Origin: Pseudomonas mosselii
Lineage (GTDB): Bacteria; Pseudomonadota; Gammaproteobacteria; Pseudomonadales; Pseudomonadaceae
DNA: 64,000 bases
Reading direction: 5' to 3'
Assembly: GCF_005796105.1 (NCBI RefSeq)
Contig: NZ_VAUO01000007.1
Coordinates: 62,001 to 126,000 of the forward strand
Below, piece after piece: positions 17,546 through 27,045 of the stretch. A program made the translations under genes and the position numbers. How positions within the stretch are numbered: position 1 is the stretch's first letter; each line of letters starts with the position of its first letter. A model generated the notes under the pieces. The model saw only the letters and a list, made by a program, of their open reading frames with translations, did no database searches and was not told the origin of the DNA.

Positions 17546-18310
17546 ATGTCTTTGCCCGTCCTGCTCACCCAACACATCGCCCGCCGCCCGCAGCGCATCG
17601 CCCTGTTGCAGCATGTCGCCGAGCAAGGCTCAATCACGCGCGCCGCCAAGGCCGCCGGTATCAGTTACAAAGCGGCCTGGGATGCCATCGACGAACTCAA
17701 CAACCTGGCCGAGCTGCCGCTGGTCGTGCGCAGCACCGGGGGGCGTGGTGGCGGCGGTGCACGGTTGTCGGAGGCCGGCGAACGGGTCCTGCGGCTTTAC
17801 CAGCGCCTGCACGCTTTGCAGGCAGAATTTCTTGAGGCCGCCGAGCACAGCGGCGACCTCGACCTGTTGGGCCGCCTGATGTTGCGCACCAGTGCGCGCA
17901 ACCAGTTGCAGGGACAGATCTGCGGCCTGCGCCGAGAGGGCCGCTATGACCGCATCAGCCTGACACTGAGCGGCGGGCTGGAGATCGCCGCACTGATCAC
18001 CGAGGACAGCACCGAGCGCCTGGGATTGACCTTGGGCGCCACGGTGGTGGCCCTGCTCAAGGCAGGCTGGGTCCAACTGCTTGCCGCAGACGCTGCGCCA
18101 GACCCTCAGAGCAATTGCCTGGAGGCGACGATCGAGGCGCTTCTGGCAGCCAGCCAAGGCCCCACCGAAGTGAAGCTGCTGTTGGGCAATCGTCAGACCC
18201 TCTGCGCCTTCGCCGAGGCCGACTGGCTGCACGCGCAAGGCCTGCAAGCCGGCAGCACGGTGCGGGTGCAGTTCCACCCCTCGTTGGTGCTGCTTGGCGT
18301 GCCAGCCTAG
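17546..18310 (+). CDS. ModE-type molybdate-responsive regulator
   Basis: A 254-aa protein. An N-terminal LysR-like winged helix (residues about 15-110; QGSITRAAKAAGISYKAAW, then RSTGGRGGGGARLSEAG) matches the ModE DNA-binding domain. Two C-terminal Mop/TOBE domains follow (about 120-185 and 190-254), which bind molybdate or tungstate in ModE. ATG at 17546 gives this architecture. No modABC transporter is adjacent, so its targets lie elsewhere. It follows comF by 55 bases and may share its transcript. Confidence 0.87.
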   Translation: MSLPVLLTQHIARRPQRIALLQHVAEQGSITRAAKAAGISYKAAWDAIDELNNLAELPLVVRSTGGRGGGGARLSEAGERVLRLYQRLHALQAEFLEAAEHSGDLDLLGRLMLRTSARNQLQGQICGLRREGRYDRISLTLSGGLEIAALITEDSTERLGLTLGATVVALLKAGWVQLLAADAAPDPQSNCLEATIEALLAASQGPTEVKLLLGNRQTLCAFAEADWLHAQGLQAGSTVRVQFHPSLVLLGVPA

Positions 18311-18403
18311 CCGAGGCTTGCGCGATGAGGGGGATTGGGTAACGCTGCCGCACCTGAGCATCGCGCACCTGCCGCCGCGATGCCGCTGTTCACCGGAGTC
18401 CGC

Positions 18404-19378
18404 ATGTCCCACCCGTTCGACGCCCTCACCCCTGACCTCGTCCTAGATGCCGTGGAAAGCCTCGGCTTTTTGAGCGATGCCCGCGTCCTGGCGCTCAATA
18501 GCTACGAGAACCGGGTCTACCAGGTGGGCATCGAGGACGCCCAACCGCTGGTCGCCAAGTTCTACCGCCCTGGACGCTGGAGCGATGCCGCGATCCTCGA
18601 AGAGCACGCCTTCAGCGCCGAATTGGCCGACTGCGAGGTGCCGGTGGTGGCGCCGTTGCAACATGAAGGGCGCTCGCTTTTCGAGCATCAGGGCTATCGC
18701 TTTGCCTTGTTCCCGCGCCGAGGTGGTCATGCACCGGAGCCAGGTAACCTCGATCAGCTCTATCGCCTTGGCCAATTGCTCGGTCGCCTGCATGCCGTCA
18801 GCGCCACCCGTGCCTTCGCGCATCGCGAAGCGCTGGCGGTGGACAACTTCGGCCACGCCTCGCTGCGCACCCTGCTCGACGGCAATTTCGTGCCCCGTGA
18901 ACTGCTGCCCGCCTACGAGTCGGTCGCCCGCGACCTGCTCAAGCGCGTCGAGGACATCTATGCGCGCACCCCATACCAAACGATCCGCCTGCATGGCGAC
19001 CTGCACCCTGGCAACCTGATGCACCGCGACGAGGTCTATCACGTGGTCGACCTCGACGACTGCCGCATGGGTCCGGCCGTGCAAGACCTGTGGATGATGC
19101 TCGCCGGCAACCGCGAAGAACGCCTGGGCCAACTGGCCGAGCTGATCGACGGCTACAACGAATTCCACGATTTCGACCCCCGCGAGCTGGCGCTGATCGA
19201 ACCCCTGCGCGCGTTGCGTCAGTTGCACTACAGCGCCTGGCTGGCGCGGCGCTGGGACGACCCGGCATTTCCTCCGAGCTTCCCGTGGTTCGGCCAACCA
19301 CGCTACTGGGGCGACCAGATCCTTGCCCTGCGTGAGCAAATCGCGGCGCTGGACGAGGAACCGCTCAAATTGTTCTAG
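18404..19378 (+). CDS. srkA: stress response serine/threonine kinase SrkA (YihE/RdoA)
   Basis: Kinase of the APH/choline kinase fold, 324 aa. The start MSHPFDALTPDLVLDAVES is typical of SrkA, the catalytic loop is LHGDLHPGNLM (residues about 200-210) and the metal-binding motif is VVDLDDC. In E. coli SrkA protects stressed cells from programmed death and phosphorylates Ser/Thr. ATG at 18404 follows GGAGTCC; longer frames lack a ribosome binding site. Located between the ModE-like gene and rarD on the same strand. Confidence 0.92.
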   Translation: MSHPFDALTPDLVLDAVESLGFLSDARVLALNSYENRVYQVGIEDAQPLVAKFYRPGRWSDAAILEEHAFSAELADCEVPVVAPLQHEGRSLFEHQGYRFALFPRRGGHAPEPGNLDQLYRLGQLLGRLHAVSATRAFAHREALAVDNFGHASLRTLLDGNFVPRELLPAYESVARDLLKRVEDIYARTPYQTIRLHGDLHPGNLMHRDEVYHVVDLDDCRMGPAVQDLWMMLAGNREERLGQLAELIDGYNEFHDFDPRELALIEPLRALRQLHYSAWLARRWDDPAFPPSFPWFGQPRYWGDQILALREQIAALDEEPLKLF

Positions 19379-19432
19379 GGGCTGGCTACACTACGCATCG
19401 CGCTTTTCAGCACCATCACGCAAGGATTCTGC

Positions 19433-20320
19433 ATGCACGCCGCAAACCCGCGCCGCGGGTACTTACTGGGCCTCGGCGCCTACATCATCTGGGGGCTATT
19501 CCCTCTGTACTTCAAAGCGCTCCAGAGCGTCCCGGCGTTGGAAATCATCGTCCATCGGGTGCTCTGGTCGGCGCTGTTCGGCTCGCTCCTGCTGCTGGTG
19601 TGGAAACACCCCGGCTGGTGGCGCGAACTGCGCGACAACCCCAAGCGCCTGGCGATTCTGGCGCTCAGCGGCGCACTGATCGCCGCTAACTGGCTGACCT
19701 ATGTGTGGGCGGTGAATAACGGGCGCATGCTCGAGGCCAGCCTGGGTTACTACATCAACCCACTGATCAACGTACTACTGGGCATGTTGCTGCTTGGCGA
19801 ACGCTTGCGCCGCCTGCAATGGCTGGCAGTGGCGCTGGCAGCCCTGGGCGTGGCCCAGCAGGTGTGGCAGGTGGGCAGCCTGCCTTGGGTATCGCTGGCC
19901 CTGGCGGTGACGTTCGGCTTCTACGGGCTGATTCGCAAGCAAGCGCCGGTGGCAGCGCTGCCGGGGCTGGTGGTGGAAACCTGGATGCTGGTGCCGCTGG
20001 CCATCGGCTGGTTGCTGCTGCACCCCGCCTCCAACAGCGCCAACCTGGCGTTCTTCAGCAGCAGCGAGGCGCTGTGGTTAATGGCGGCAGGCCCAGTGAC
20101 CCTGGTGCCGCTGGTGTGCTTCAACGCCGCTGCCCGGCACCTGCCCTATACCACGCTGGGCTTCTTGCAGTACCTGGCGCCGACCTTGGTGCTGCTGCAA
20201 GCGGTGCTGTTGTTCGACGAGCACCTGACGGCGAGCAACGTGCTGGCGTTCGCGTGTATCTGGGCAGGATTGGCGGTTTACAGCGTCGATGCCTGGCTAT
20301 CGCTGCGCAAGCGTGCCTGA
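19433..20320 (+). CDS. rarD: RarD, EamA-family transporter
   Basis: Inner-membrane protein of 295 aa with about ten hydrophobic segments in the EamA/DMT drug-metabolite transporter pattern. The RarD signature opening RGYLLGLGAYIIWGLFPLY is followed by LEIIVHRVLWS. RarD proteins are named for a chloramphenicol-sensitive phenotype, but the natural substrate is unknown. ATG at 19433 with AAGGATT upstream. Confidence 0.92.
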   Translation: MHAANPRRGYLLGLGAYIIWGLFPLYFKALQSVPALEIIVHRVLWSALFGSLLLLVWKHPGWWRELRDNPKRLAILALSGALIAANWLTYVWAVNNGRMLEASLGYYINPLINVLLGMLLLGERLRRLQWLAVALAALGVAQQVWQVGSLPWVSLALAVTFGFYGLIRKQAPVAALPGLVVETWMLVPLAIGWLLLHPASNSANLAFFSSSEALWLMAAGPVTLVPLVCFNAAARHLPYTTLGFLQYLAPTLVLLQAVLLFDEHLTASNVLAFACIWAGLAVYSVDAWLSLRKRA

Positions 20321-20383
20321 TCATTTATTGATCAAACCTTTGCAGGCCGCGTACTGCGTGGCCTGCAGCAATGTCTCCAAAGG

Positions 20384-20505
20384 TTATCCACACCCTCGTC
20401 CCCGCCGTTTGTGCACAAGCCATTGATTGATGGACGTTTTTTGATCGAATCTCTGTAGCCCTCAGAACCACTGGCCTGTAGCGCTGAACCCCCAGGTTAT
20501 CCACA
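20384..20505. other. pair of perfect DnaA boxes
   Basis: The 246-bp gap between rarD and the gcvR-like gene (convergent ends) holds two perfect TTATCCACA 9-mers at 20384-20392 and 20497-20505. Both are in the same orientation, both are preceded by AGG and they lie 113 bp apart. A stem GCAGGCC / GGCCTGC (20342-20366), which may end the rarD transcript, lies before the first box. Two TGATCA palindromes overlap and follow the rarD stop (20318-20334). No gene is visible. Confidence 0.6.
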
Positions 20506-20566
20506 GGGGCTTCCCCGTTAAATCGGGATAACCGTCGGGGGCGCTTCGCGCCCCAACGGCTAGCGA

Positions 20567-21085
20567 TCAATCCTCAGGCCGTAACCTCAGTTCCACCATC
20601 AAGTCGTCCGCCAGACTCTCCAAGCGCTGTTGCAAGTCCTCCAGCGCCAAGGTCAATGGCAGCGCCAGCAACGCATCGGCATGGAACAGCGGCTCACTAC
20701 TCATCGGCGCCGGACGTACCTCGGTGGTAAAACGCTCAAGGTTCACCCCTTGCTCAGCCAGCAGCCGGGTAATATCACGCACGATGCCAGGCCGATCATT
20801 GCCCACCAGCTCCATGGCGATGGGCTTGCTGGTGCATGCGGGTTCGCTGCCGCTCTCGGCGATCAACACGCGGATGTCATGGCTCGACAGGGTTTGCAGT
20901 GCGATCACCAGATCGTCGTAATGCTCCGCCGGCACCGCCACGCGCAAGATCCCGGCGAACTGCCCGGCCATGCGCGACATACGGCTCTCCAGCCAATTGC
21001 CGTTGTGATCGGCGATGCACTGTGCGATACGCTCGACCTGCCCGGCTTTGTCGGGGGCAATCACGGTGAGTACCAGATGGTCCAC
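20567..21085 (-). CDS. GcvR-like protein with two ACT domains
   Basis: A 172-aa protein built of two ACT domains (about 1-80 and 88-165): LVLTVIAPDKAGQVERIAQC and MELVGNDRPGIVRDITRLL are the two ligand-binding starts. This is the architecture of the glycine cleavage repressor partner GcvR. The start is GTG at 21085 with AGGAGGAG eight bases upstream, the best ribosome binding site in the region; the longer reading from 21190 has an atypical N-terminus. It likely modulates a LysR-type GcvA partner in response to glycine, by family analogy only. Divergent from glcB. Confidence 0.85.
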   Translation of the reverse strand: MDHLVLTVIAPDKAGQVERIAQCIADHNGNWLESRMSRMAGQFAGILRVAVPAEHYDDLVIALQTLSSHDIRVLIAESGSEPACTSKPIAMELVGNDRPGIVRDITRLLAEQGVNLERFTTEVRPAPMSSEPLFHADALLALPLTLALEDLQQRLESLADDLMVELRLRPED

Positions 21086-21250
21086 AAGCCACTCCTCCTG
21101 CAAGTCGAAAATCGGCAACCGAGTCAGTATAGGCAAGCCGCGGCAACCTGCCGCAGGACAGTCCAGCCAATCAATCGTGTACCGTTTCAAGATTTATCTG
21201 GAACAATCCACCTGTTTTTTGCGAACATACTCTCTCCCAGCGTGACCCCA

Positions 21251-21268
21251 TGCGACCGAACGGTCGCA
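21251..21268. promoter_or_regulatory. perfect palindrome upstream of glcB
   Basis: TGCGACCGAACGGTCGCA is an 8-bp perfect inverted repeat around AA, in the 430-bp divergent region of glcB and the gcvR-like gene. Its ACCG/CGGT core is typical of TetR-family operators. It is 165 bases upstream of the gcvR-like GTG and 248 bases upstream of the glcB ATG. Confidence 0.5.
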
Positions 21269-21310
21269 GAACGACGCTTTTAGTCTGATGTTCACTGGCC
21301 TGCTGCTTCA

Positions 21311-21336
21311 TGTAGTATGCGTCGGCGCGGACTACA
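21311..21336. promoter_or_regulatory. TGTAGT-N14-ACTACA dyad upstream of glcB
   Basis: Half-sites TGTAGT (21311-21316) and ACTACA (21331-21336) are identical to those of the aceE operators, but with a 14-base spacer instead of 3. The rest of 21269-21515 holds a likely glcB promoter (TTTAAAG...TTAATACG near 21448-21475) and the ribosome binding site GAGGTGAGG; nothing else was recognised. Confidence 0.3.
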
Positions 21337-21515
21337 AAATGTCGTTTGGATGTCTGCCAAGGCGCCTGTGAAAATACGCCAACTGCCCGTCAGCATGTCT
21401 GCCAGGCCGCACCCAGCCGCCCTTGCGGGTATGTACTGGTGCCGTGTTTAAAGAAGCGCTACAGGCTTAATACGATGCGCGAAAGCGAAATAGCTGAGCA
21501 GAGGTGAGGCAAGCA

Positions 21516-23693
21516 ATGACTGGATACGTTCAAGTCGGTGGCCTTCAGGTCGCCAAGGCCCTGTATGACTTCGTCAATCACGAAGCGATCCCTGGAACCG
21601 GCATCGACGCCGCTGCATTCTGGGCCGGGGCAGAAAAAATCATCGACGACCTCGCTCCCAAGAACAAAGCCCTGCTCGCCAAGCGCGACGAGCTGCAAGC
21701 CAAGATCGATGCCTGGCACCAGGCGCGCAAAGGCCAGGCCCACGACGCCGCAACCTATAAAGCTTTCCTCCAGGAAATCGGCTACCTGCTGCCACAAGCG
21801 GACGATTTCCAGGCCACGACGCAAAACGTCGACGAAGAAATCGCACGCATGGCCGGGCCACAGTTGGTCGTCCCGGTGATGAACGCGCGCTTCGCCCTGA
21901 ACGCTGCCAACGCCCGCTGGGGCTCGCTGTATGACGCGTTGTACGGCACTGATGCGATCAGCGAGGCAGGCGGCGCCGAAAAAGGCCAGGGCTACAACAA
22001 GGTCCGTGGCGACAAGGTCATCGCCTTCGCGCGTGCCTTCCTCGACGAAGCCGCGCCCTTGGCCGCAGGTTCTCACGTCGACTCCACCGGCTACCGTATC
22101 GAAAACGGCAAGCTGGTGGTTTCGCTCAAAGGCGGCAGTAACAGCGGCCTGCGTGACGATGCGCAACTGATCGGCTTCCAGGGCGACGCCAGCGCACCGA
22201 CTGCCGTGCTGCTCAAGCACCACGGCCTGCACTTCGAGATCCAGGTCGACGCCAGCACACCGGTCGGCAGCACCGACGCCGCCGGCGTGAAAGACATCCT
22301 GATGGAGTCGGCACTGACCACCATCATGGACTGCGAAGACTCCGTCGCTGCCGTCGATGCCGACGACAAGGTCATCGTCTACCGCAACTGGCTGGGCCTG
22401 ATGAAAGGCGACCTGGCCGAAGAGGTGAGTAAAGGCGGCAAGACCTTCACCCGCACCATGAACCCGGACCGCGAGTACATCGCCCCGAACGGTGGCAGCG
22501 TCACCCTGCACGGCCGTTCGCTGCTGTTCGTGCGCAACGTCGGTCACCTGATGACCAACCCGGCGATTCTCGACGCCCAGGGCAACGAAATCCCCGAGGG
22601 CATCCAGGACGGTCTGTTCACCAACCTGATCGCCCTGCACAATCTCAACGGCAACACCCAGCGCAAGAACACCCGTACCGGCAGCGTGTACATCGTCAAA
22701 CCGAAGATGCACGGCCCTGAAGAAGTGGCGTTCGCCGCCGAAATCTTCAGCCGCGTCGAAGACCTGCTGGGCATGCCGCGCAACACCGTCAAGGTCGGCA
22801 TCATGGACGAGGAGCGTCGTACCACGGTGAACCTCAAGTCATGCATCAAGGCCGCCGCCGAGCGTGTGGCGTTCATCAACACCGGTTTCCTCGACCGTAC
22901 CGGCGACGAAATCCACACCTCCATGGAAGCCGGCGCCGTTGTGCGCAAGGGCGCCATGAAGAACGAAAAGTGGATCGGCGCCTACGAGAACAACAACGTC
23001 GACGTGGGCTTGGCCACCGGCCTGCAAGGCCGTGCGCAGATCGGCAAAGGCATGTGGGCCATGCCCGACCTGATGGCCGCGATGCTCGAACAGAAGATCG
23101 CCCACCCACTGGCCGGCGCCAACACCGCCTGGGTACCGTCGCCGACCGCCGCCACCCTGCATGCCCTGCACTACCACAAGGTCGACGTGCAGGCCCGCCA
23201 GCGCGAGCTGGCTTCGCGCACCCCAGCGTCGGTGGACGACATCCTGAGCATCCCGCTGGCGGCCAATACCAATTGGTCGGCTGACGAGCTGCGCAACGAG
23301 CTGGACAACAACGCCCAGGGCATCCTCGGCTATGTGGTGCGCTGGATCGACCAGGGCGTAGGTTGCTCGAAGGTGCCAGACATCAACGATGTCGGCCTGA
23401 TGGAAGACCGCGCCACCCTGCGCATCTCGGCCCAGTTGCTGGCCAACTGGCTGCGCCATGGCGTGGTCAGCCAGGAACAGGTGCTGGAAAGCCTCAAGCG
23501 CATGGCCGCTGTGGTCGACAAGCAGAATGCCGGCGACGCCCAGTACCGCCCGATGGCGCCGAACTTCGATGACAACATCGCGTTCCAGGCGGCCGTAGAG
23601 TTGGTAATCGAAGGCGCCAAACAACCGAACGGCTACACCGAGCCGGTGCTGCACCGTCGCCGCCGCGAGTTCAAGGCGCGCAACGGGCTGTAA
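21516..23693 (+). CDS. glcB: malate synthase G
   Basis: Condenses glyoxylate with acetyl-CoA to malate, cytosolic, in the glyoxylate shunt and glycolate use. It has 725 aa, the standard length of the monomeric G isoform. [14 protein letters not shown] opens the protein; [43 protein letters not shown] and [19 protein letters not shown] match the TIM-barrel active site and C-terminal region. ATG at 21516 is chosen over GTG 21504 because GAGGTGAGG sits at the right distance upstream and the start matches the family. No glcDEF genes are adjacent; it is a single-gene unit. Confidence 0.97.
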   Translation: MTGYVQVGGLQVAKALYDFVNHEAIPGTGIDAAAFWAGAEKIIDDLAPKNKALLAKRDELQAKIDAWHQARKGQAHDAATYKAFLQEIGYLLPQADDFQATTQNVDEEIARMAGPQLVVPVMNARFALNAANARWGSLYDALYGTDAISEAGGAEKGQGYNKVRGDKVIAFARAFLDEAAPLAAGSHVDSTGYRIENGKLVVSLKGGSNSGLRDDAQLIGFQGDASAPTAVLLKHHGLHFEIQVDASTPVGSTDAAGVKDILMESALTTIMDCEDSVAAVDADDKVIVYRNWLGLMKGDLAEEVSKGGKTFTRTMNPDREYIAPNGGSVTLHGRSLLFVRNVGHLMTNPAILDAQGNEIPEGIQDGLFTNLIALHNLNGNTQRKNTRTGSVYIVKPKMHGPEEVAFAAEIFSRVEDLLGMPRNTVKVGIMDEERRTTVNLKSCIKAAAERVAFINTGFLDRTGDEIHTSMEAGAVVRKGAMKNEKWIGAYENNNVDVGLATGLQGRAQIGKGMWAMPDLMAAMLEQKIAHPLAGANTAWVPSPTAATLHALHYHKVDVQARQRELASRTPASVDDILSIPLAANTNWSADELRNELDNNAQGILGYVVRWIDQGVGCSKVPDINDVGLMEDRATLRISAQLLANWLRHGVVSQEQVLESLKRMAAVVDKQNAGDAQYRPMAPNFDDNIAFQAAVELVIEGAKQPNGYTEPVLHRRRREFKARNGL

Positions 23694-23745
23694 GAGCCAG
23701 TCGCGGGGTCCGGTACGCCGGACCACCGCGACGCCTCCAGCACCG

Positions 23746-24195
23746 CTATTCGATGCGTAACTCTCGTTTCACCAACTCCAGCAGTTTCCCCAGATCCACC
23801 GGTTTAAGCAGAAAATCCACCACCCCCAGGTGCATCACGTCCACCGCCTCCTTCACATCGGTGTCGCCCGACACCACGATGATCGACAGCGCCGCGCGCT
23901 CGGACTCGCGAATCTGCCGAATAAGCTCCAGCCCATCAGCAGGCTGCATGCGCAGGTCGGTAATCATCAAGGCTATGCGCGGCTCGTAATACAGCTTGAG
24001 CATCGCCTCCTGGGCGCCATCGGCCTGCATACTCTCGATACCCCGGCTTTTCAGGTAGAGGCACAACGCATCCCTGTTCACTGGGTTGTCATCCACCACC
24101 AGCACCACCGGCCTGGGTGCCACGGGCGCACTCAATACGGCCAACGCCTCGCGCTCGGCGTCACTCAGGATTTCGTCATGCTCAGCCATGGCCAT
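23746..24195 (-). CDS. single-domain response regulator
   Basis: A 149-aa protein with a receiver domain (about 28-149) after a 27-residue N-terminal tail. The acidic pair is in VLVVDDNPVN, the phospho-acceptor Asp in MITDLRM, the switch Ser in VVSGDTD and the Lys in LLKPVDL. No output domain follows, so it acts by protein-protein contact or in a phosphorelay. ATG at 24195 or 24189; neither has a strong ribosome binding site. It is divergent (205-bp gap) from the CNBD-CBS-DUF294 gene, and a functional link is possible but unproven. No cognate kinase is adjacent. Confidence 0.85.
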   Translation of the reverse strand: MAMAEHDEILSDAEREALAVLSAPVAPRPVVLVVDDNPVNRDALCLYLKSRGIESMQADGAQEAMLKLYYEPRIALMITDLRMQPADGLELIRQIRESERAALSIIVVSGDTDVKEAVDVMHLGVVDFLLKPVDLGKLLELVKRELRIE

Positions 24196-24400
24196 CTCGT
24201 CAGGAATCTCTAGCTCACGCGGTTGGACCGCAACGGCCGGTCACCCAGCCAACCTTTCGTCGGATCGTCGACAGCCCACGCTCTAGACTTACGTCCAATG
24301 GGCACCACAAGGCCACCAGCCGACCATGAAGGTCAAGAACAACAAAGCCGAGCCCTATACATAGATATATATAGTTCGGCGTAGCGATACGGTCAGCTTC

Positions 24401-26338
24401 ATGAGCAAAAAGGACGCCTACACCCAGGCCGGCAGGACTGCGGTGCTGCAAAACATCCAGGGTACGTTGCAGTTCCTGCAGCGTTTCCCGCCGTTCAACC
24501 AGATGGAGCAGGGTCACCTGGCGTATCTGGTGGAACAGTGCCAGCTGCGCTTTTATGCAACCGGCGAAAGCATCATCAAGCCTGCTGACGGCCCTGTGGA
24601 ACACTTCTACATCGTCAAGCAAGGCCGAGTGGTCGGCGAGCGCCAGCACGTCACCCGTGCCGGCACCGAGACCACCTTCGAGATCGCCGGCGGCGAGTGC
24701 TTCCCCCTGGCCGCACTGCTGGGCGAGCGTGCTACCCGCACCGAGCACCTGGCTGGCGAGGATACGTTCTGCCTGCAACTGGACAAGGCTGCGTTCATCC
24801 GCGTGTTTTCCATGTCCGAGGTGTTCCGCGACTTTGCCCTGCGCGGGGTGAGCAGCCTGCTTGAGCAGGTCAACCAGCAGGTACGCCAGAAGGCAGTGCA
24901 GACCCTCGGCACCCAGTATTCGCTCAATACCCCGCTCGGAGAGCTGGCGTTACGCCACCCGGTCGTCTGCAACCCAGACACCGCCCTGCGCGAAGCCGTG
25001 CGCCTGATGCACGAGCAGCAAGTCGGCAGCATCGTCATCGTCGATGCCCAGCGCACGCCGTTGGGCATCTTCACCCTGCGTGACCTGCGCCAGGTAGTGG
25101 CCGACGCCAGCGCCGAGCTGACCGCGCCGATCGAACGCTACATGACCGCCAGGCCGTTCCACCTGAGCCCCAGCGCCAGCGCCTTCGACGCGGCCATGGC
25201 GATGACCGAGCGCCACATCGCCCACGTCTGCCTGGTCGACAACCAGCGCCTGTGCGGGGTGATTTCCGAACGCGACCTGTTCTCCTTGCAACGGGTCGAC
25301 CTGGTGCACCTGGCCCGCACCATCCGCCATGCCCCCAGGCTCGACAGCCTGGTGTCGCTGCGCGGCGAGATCGGCCAGTTGGTCGAACGCATGCTCGCCC
25401 ACGGCGCCTCCTCGACCCAGATCACCCAGATCATCACCCTGCTCAACGACCATACCGTATGCCGGGTGATCGAACTGGCCATCGCCGAGCGCGGCGATCC
25501 GGGCGTGCCGTTCAGTTGGCTGTGTTTCGGCAGCGAAGGCCGTCGCGAGCAAACCCTGCACACCGACCAGGACAACGGCATCCTCTTCGAAGCGCAAAGC
25601 CACGCCGAGGCTGAGGCCATCCGCGCCAAGTTGCTGCCACTGGCCCAGCACATCAACCACCAGCTCGCCCAGTGCGGCTTTACCCTGTGCAAGGGCAACG
25701 TGATGGCGGGCAACCCCGAGTTGTGCCTGTCGCGCAGCGAGTGGGCGCGACGCTTCGCAGGCTTCGTGCGTGAAGCCAGCCCCGAGAACCTGCTGGGTTC
25801 AAGCATCTACTTCGACTTGCGGGTGGTCTGGGGCGATGAACGCGGCTGCGAGCAACTGCGCCAGGGGCTGCTCGACCAGGTGGCCGACAATCGCTTGTTC
25901 CAGCGCATGCTGGCCGACAATGCCCTGCGCCAGCGCCCGCCAGTCGGGCGCCTGCGCGAATTCGTGCTGACCCGCCAGGGCGATGACAAGGCCGCCACCC
26001 TCGACCTCAAGGTCCAAGGCCTGACACCATTCGTCGATGGCGCGCGGCTGCTGGCCCTGGCCAATGGCGTGAAGGCCTGCAACACCGTGGAACGGCTGCG
26101 CGAGCTGATCGCCAAAGGGGTTATCGATACCCTCGACGGGGCGGCCTATGAAGAGGCCTACCACTTCATCCAGCAGACCCGCATGCAGCAGCACCAACGC
26201 CAGAGCCGCGACAACCTGGCCTACACCAACCGCCTGGACCCGGACAGCCTCAACCACCTGGACCGGCGCATCCTGCGCGAATCGCTGCGCCAGGCCCAGC
26301 GCCTGCAAGCAAGCCTGGCCTTGCGGTACCAACTATGA
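24401..26338 (+). CDS. CNBD-CBS-CBS-DUF294 nucleotidyltransferase-like protein
   Basis: A 645-aa cytosolic signalling protein. It has a cyclic-nucleotide-binding-like domain (about 25-145; FYIVKQGRVVGER), two CBS domains (about 165-285; EAVRLMHEQQVGSIVIVD and AMTERHIAHVCLVD) and a DUF294 nucleotidyltransferase-like domain with GSEGRREQTLHTDQDNG (near 375-390), the GS..R.E..D.D pattern of GlnD-type polymerase-beta folds. A C-terminal DUF294 helical domain (about 500-640) follows. It presumably senses adenine nucleotides; the reaction is unknown. The last four bases overlap the exonuclease gene (ATGA). The promoter region contains an AT-rich stretch (24355-24375) unusual for this genome. Confidence 0.88.
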   Translation: MSKKDAYTQAGRTAVLQNIQGTLQFLQRFPPFNQMEQGHLAYLVEQCQLRFYATGESIIKPADGPVEHFYIVKQGRVVGERQHVTRAGTETTFEIAGGECFPLAALLGERATRTEHLAGEDTFCLQLDKAAFIRVFSMSEVFRDFALRGVSSLLEQVNQQVRQKAVQTLGTQYSLNTPLGELALRHPVVCNPDTALREAVRLMHEQQVGSIVIVDAQRTPLGIFTLRDLRQVVADASAELTAPIERYMTARPFHLSPSASAFDAAMAMTERHIAHVCLVDNQRLCGVISERDLFSLQRVDLVHLARTIRHAPRLDSLVSLRGEIGQLVERMLAHGASSTQITQIITLLNDHTVCRVIELAIAERGDPGVPFSWLCFGSEGRREQTLHTDQDNGILFEAQSHAEAEAIRAKLLPLAQHINHQLAQCGFTLCKGNVMAGNPELCLSRSEWARRFAGFVREASPENLLGSSIYFDLRVVWGDERGCEQLRQGLLDQVADNRLFQRMLADNALRQRPPVGRLREFVLTRQGDDKAATLDLKVQGLTPFVDGARLLALANGVKACNTVERLRELIAKGVIDTLDGAAYEEAYHFIQQTRMQQHQRQSRDNLAYTNRLDPDSLNHLDRRILRESLRQAQRLQASLALRYQL

Positions 26339-27045
26339 GTTTGTTCGCCTGGCTGCGCCCAACCGCCCCGATGCTGGACGATGCCCTGCGCCAACGCCTG
26401 GCCCACCTGCCCGCGCCAGCACCGCTGGGCGTGTGCTCGCTGCGTGAGCAGCGCTGGGTGGTCCTGGACCTGGAAACCAGCGGCCTGAACCTGAACCGCG
26501 ACCAAGTGCTGTCGATCGGCGCGGTGGCCATCGAAGACGGCGCCATCGACCTGGGCCGGCCCTTCGAACGTACCCTGCACCGCCCGGAACAGAAGACCAA
26601 CCCCAGCGTACTGATTCACGGCCTGGGCCCCAGCGCCCTGGCCGCTGGCGTCGAGCCAGCCGAAGCGCTGCTGGACCTGATGGCGTTCATCGGCGACAGT
26701 CCGGTACTGGCCTTCCACGCGCCCTTCGACCAGCGCATGCTGGCCCGCGCGCTCAAGGACAGCCTGGGCCTGCGCCTGCAACACACGTTCATCGACGTGG
26801 CCGAGCTAGCCCCGCTGCTCAACCCCGACACGGTGCTGCGCGAAGCCGGGCTGGATGACTGGATCGCGCGTTTCGGCCTGCAAGTGCAGGCACGCCACCA
26901 TGCCAGCGCCGACGCCCAGGTCACCGCCGAGCTGGCCCTGATCCTGTTCAGCCAGGCACGTCGCCAGCAAATGGACAGCCCCTTGCAGTTGGAGCAGCGG
27001 CTCAAACAGTGGCGCCGACGCAAGATCCAGAGCCATGGTTTGTAA
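26335..27045 (+). CDS. DnaQ-like 3'-5' exonuclease
   Basis: A 236-aa DEDDh exonuclease related to the DNA polymerase III epsilon subunit. ExoI motif is VVLDLETSGLNLN (near residues 43-55), ExoII is FHAPFDQRML (near 124-133) and ExoIII is HHASADAQVTAEL (near 187-199). It is translationally coupled to the CBS-DUF294 protein by an ATGA overlap. This pairing is recurrent in proteobacteria, often near acetyl-CoA synthetase genes, which suggests a common nucleotide-metabolism role rather than replication proofreading; that is inference. It lacks the C-terminal polymerase-binding tail expected of DnaQ. Confidence 0.87.
   Translation: MSLFAWLRPTAPMLDDALRQRLAHLPAPAPLGVCSLREQRWVVLDLETSGLNLNRDQVLSIGAVAIEDGAIDLGRPFERTLHRPEQKTNPSVLIHGLGPSALAAGVEPAEALLDLMAFIGDSPVLAFHAPFDQRMLARALKDSLGLRLQHTFIDVAELAPLLNPDTVLREAGLDDWIARFGLQVQARHHASADAQVTAELALILFSQARRQQMDSPLQLEQRLKQWRRRKIQSHGL

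Noticed and set aside
20384..20505. Chromosomal replication origin
   Set aside because: Only two DnaA boxes, no AT-rich unwinding region and no dnaA, rpmH or gidA neighbours.
21459..22712. 417-codon open frame antisense to glcB
   Set aside because: Shadow of malate synthase G; no ribosome binding site and no family resemblance.
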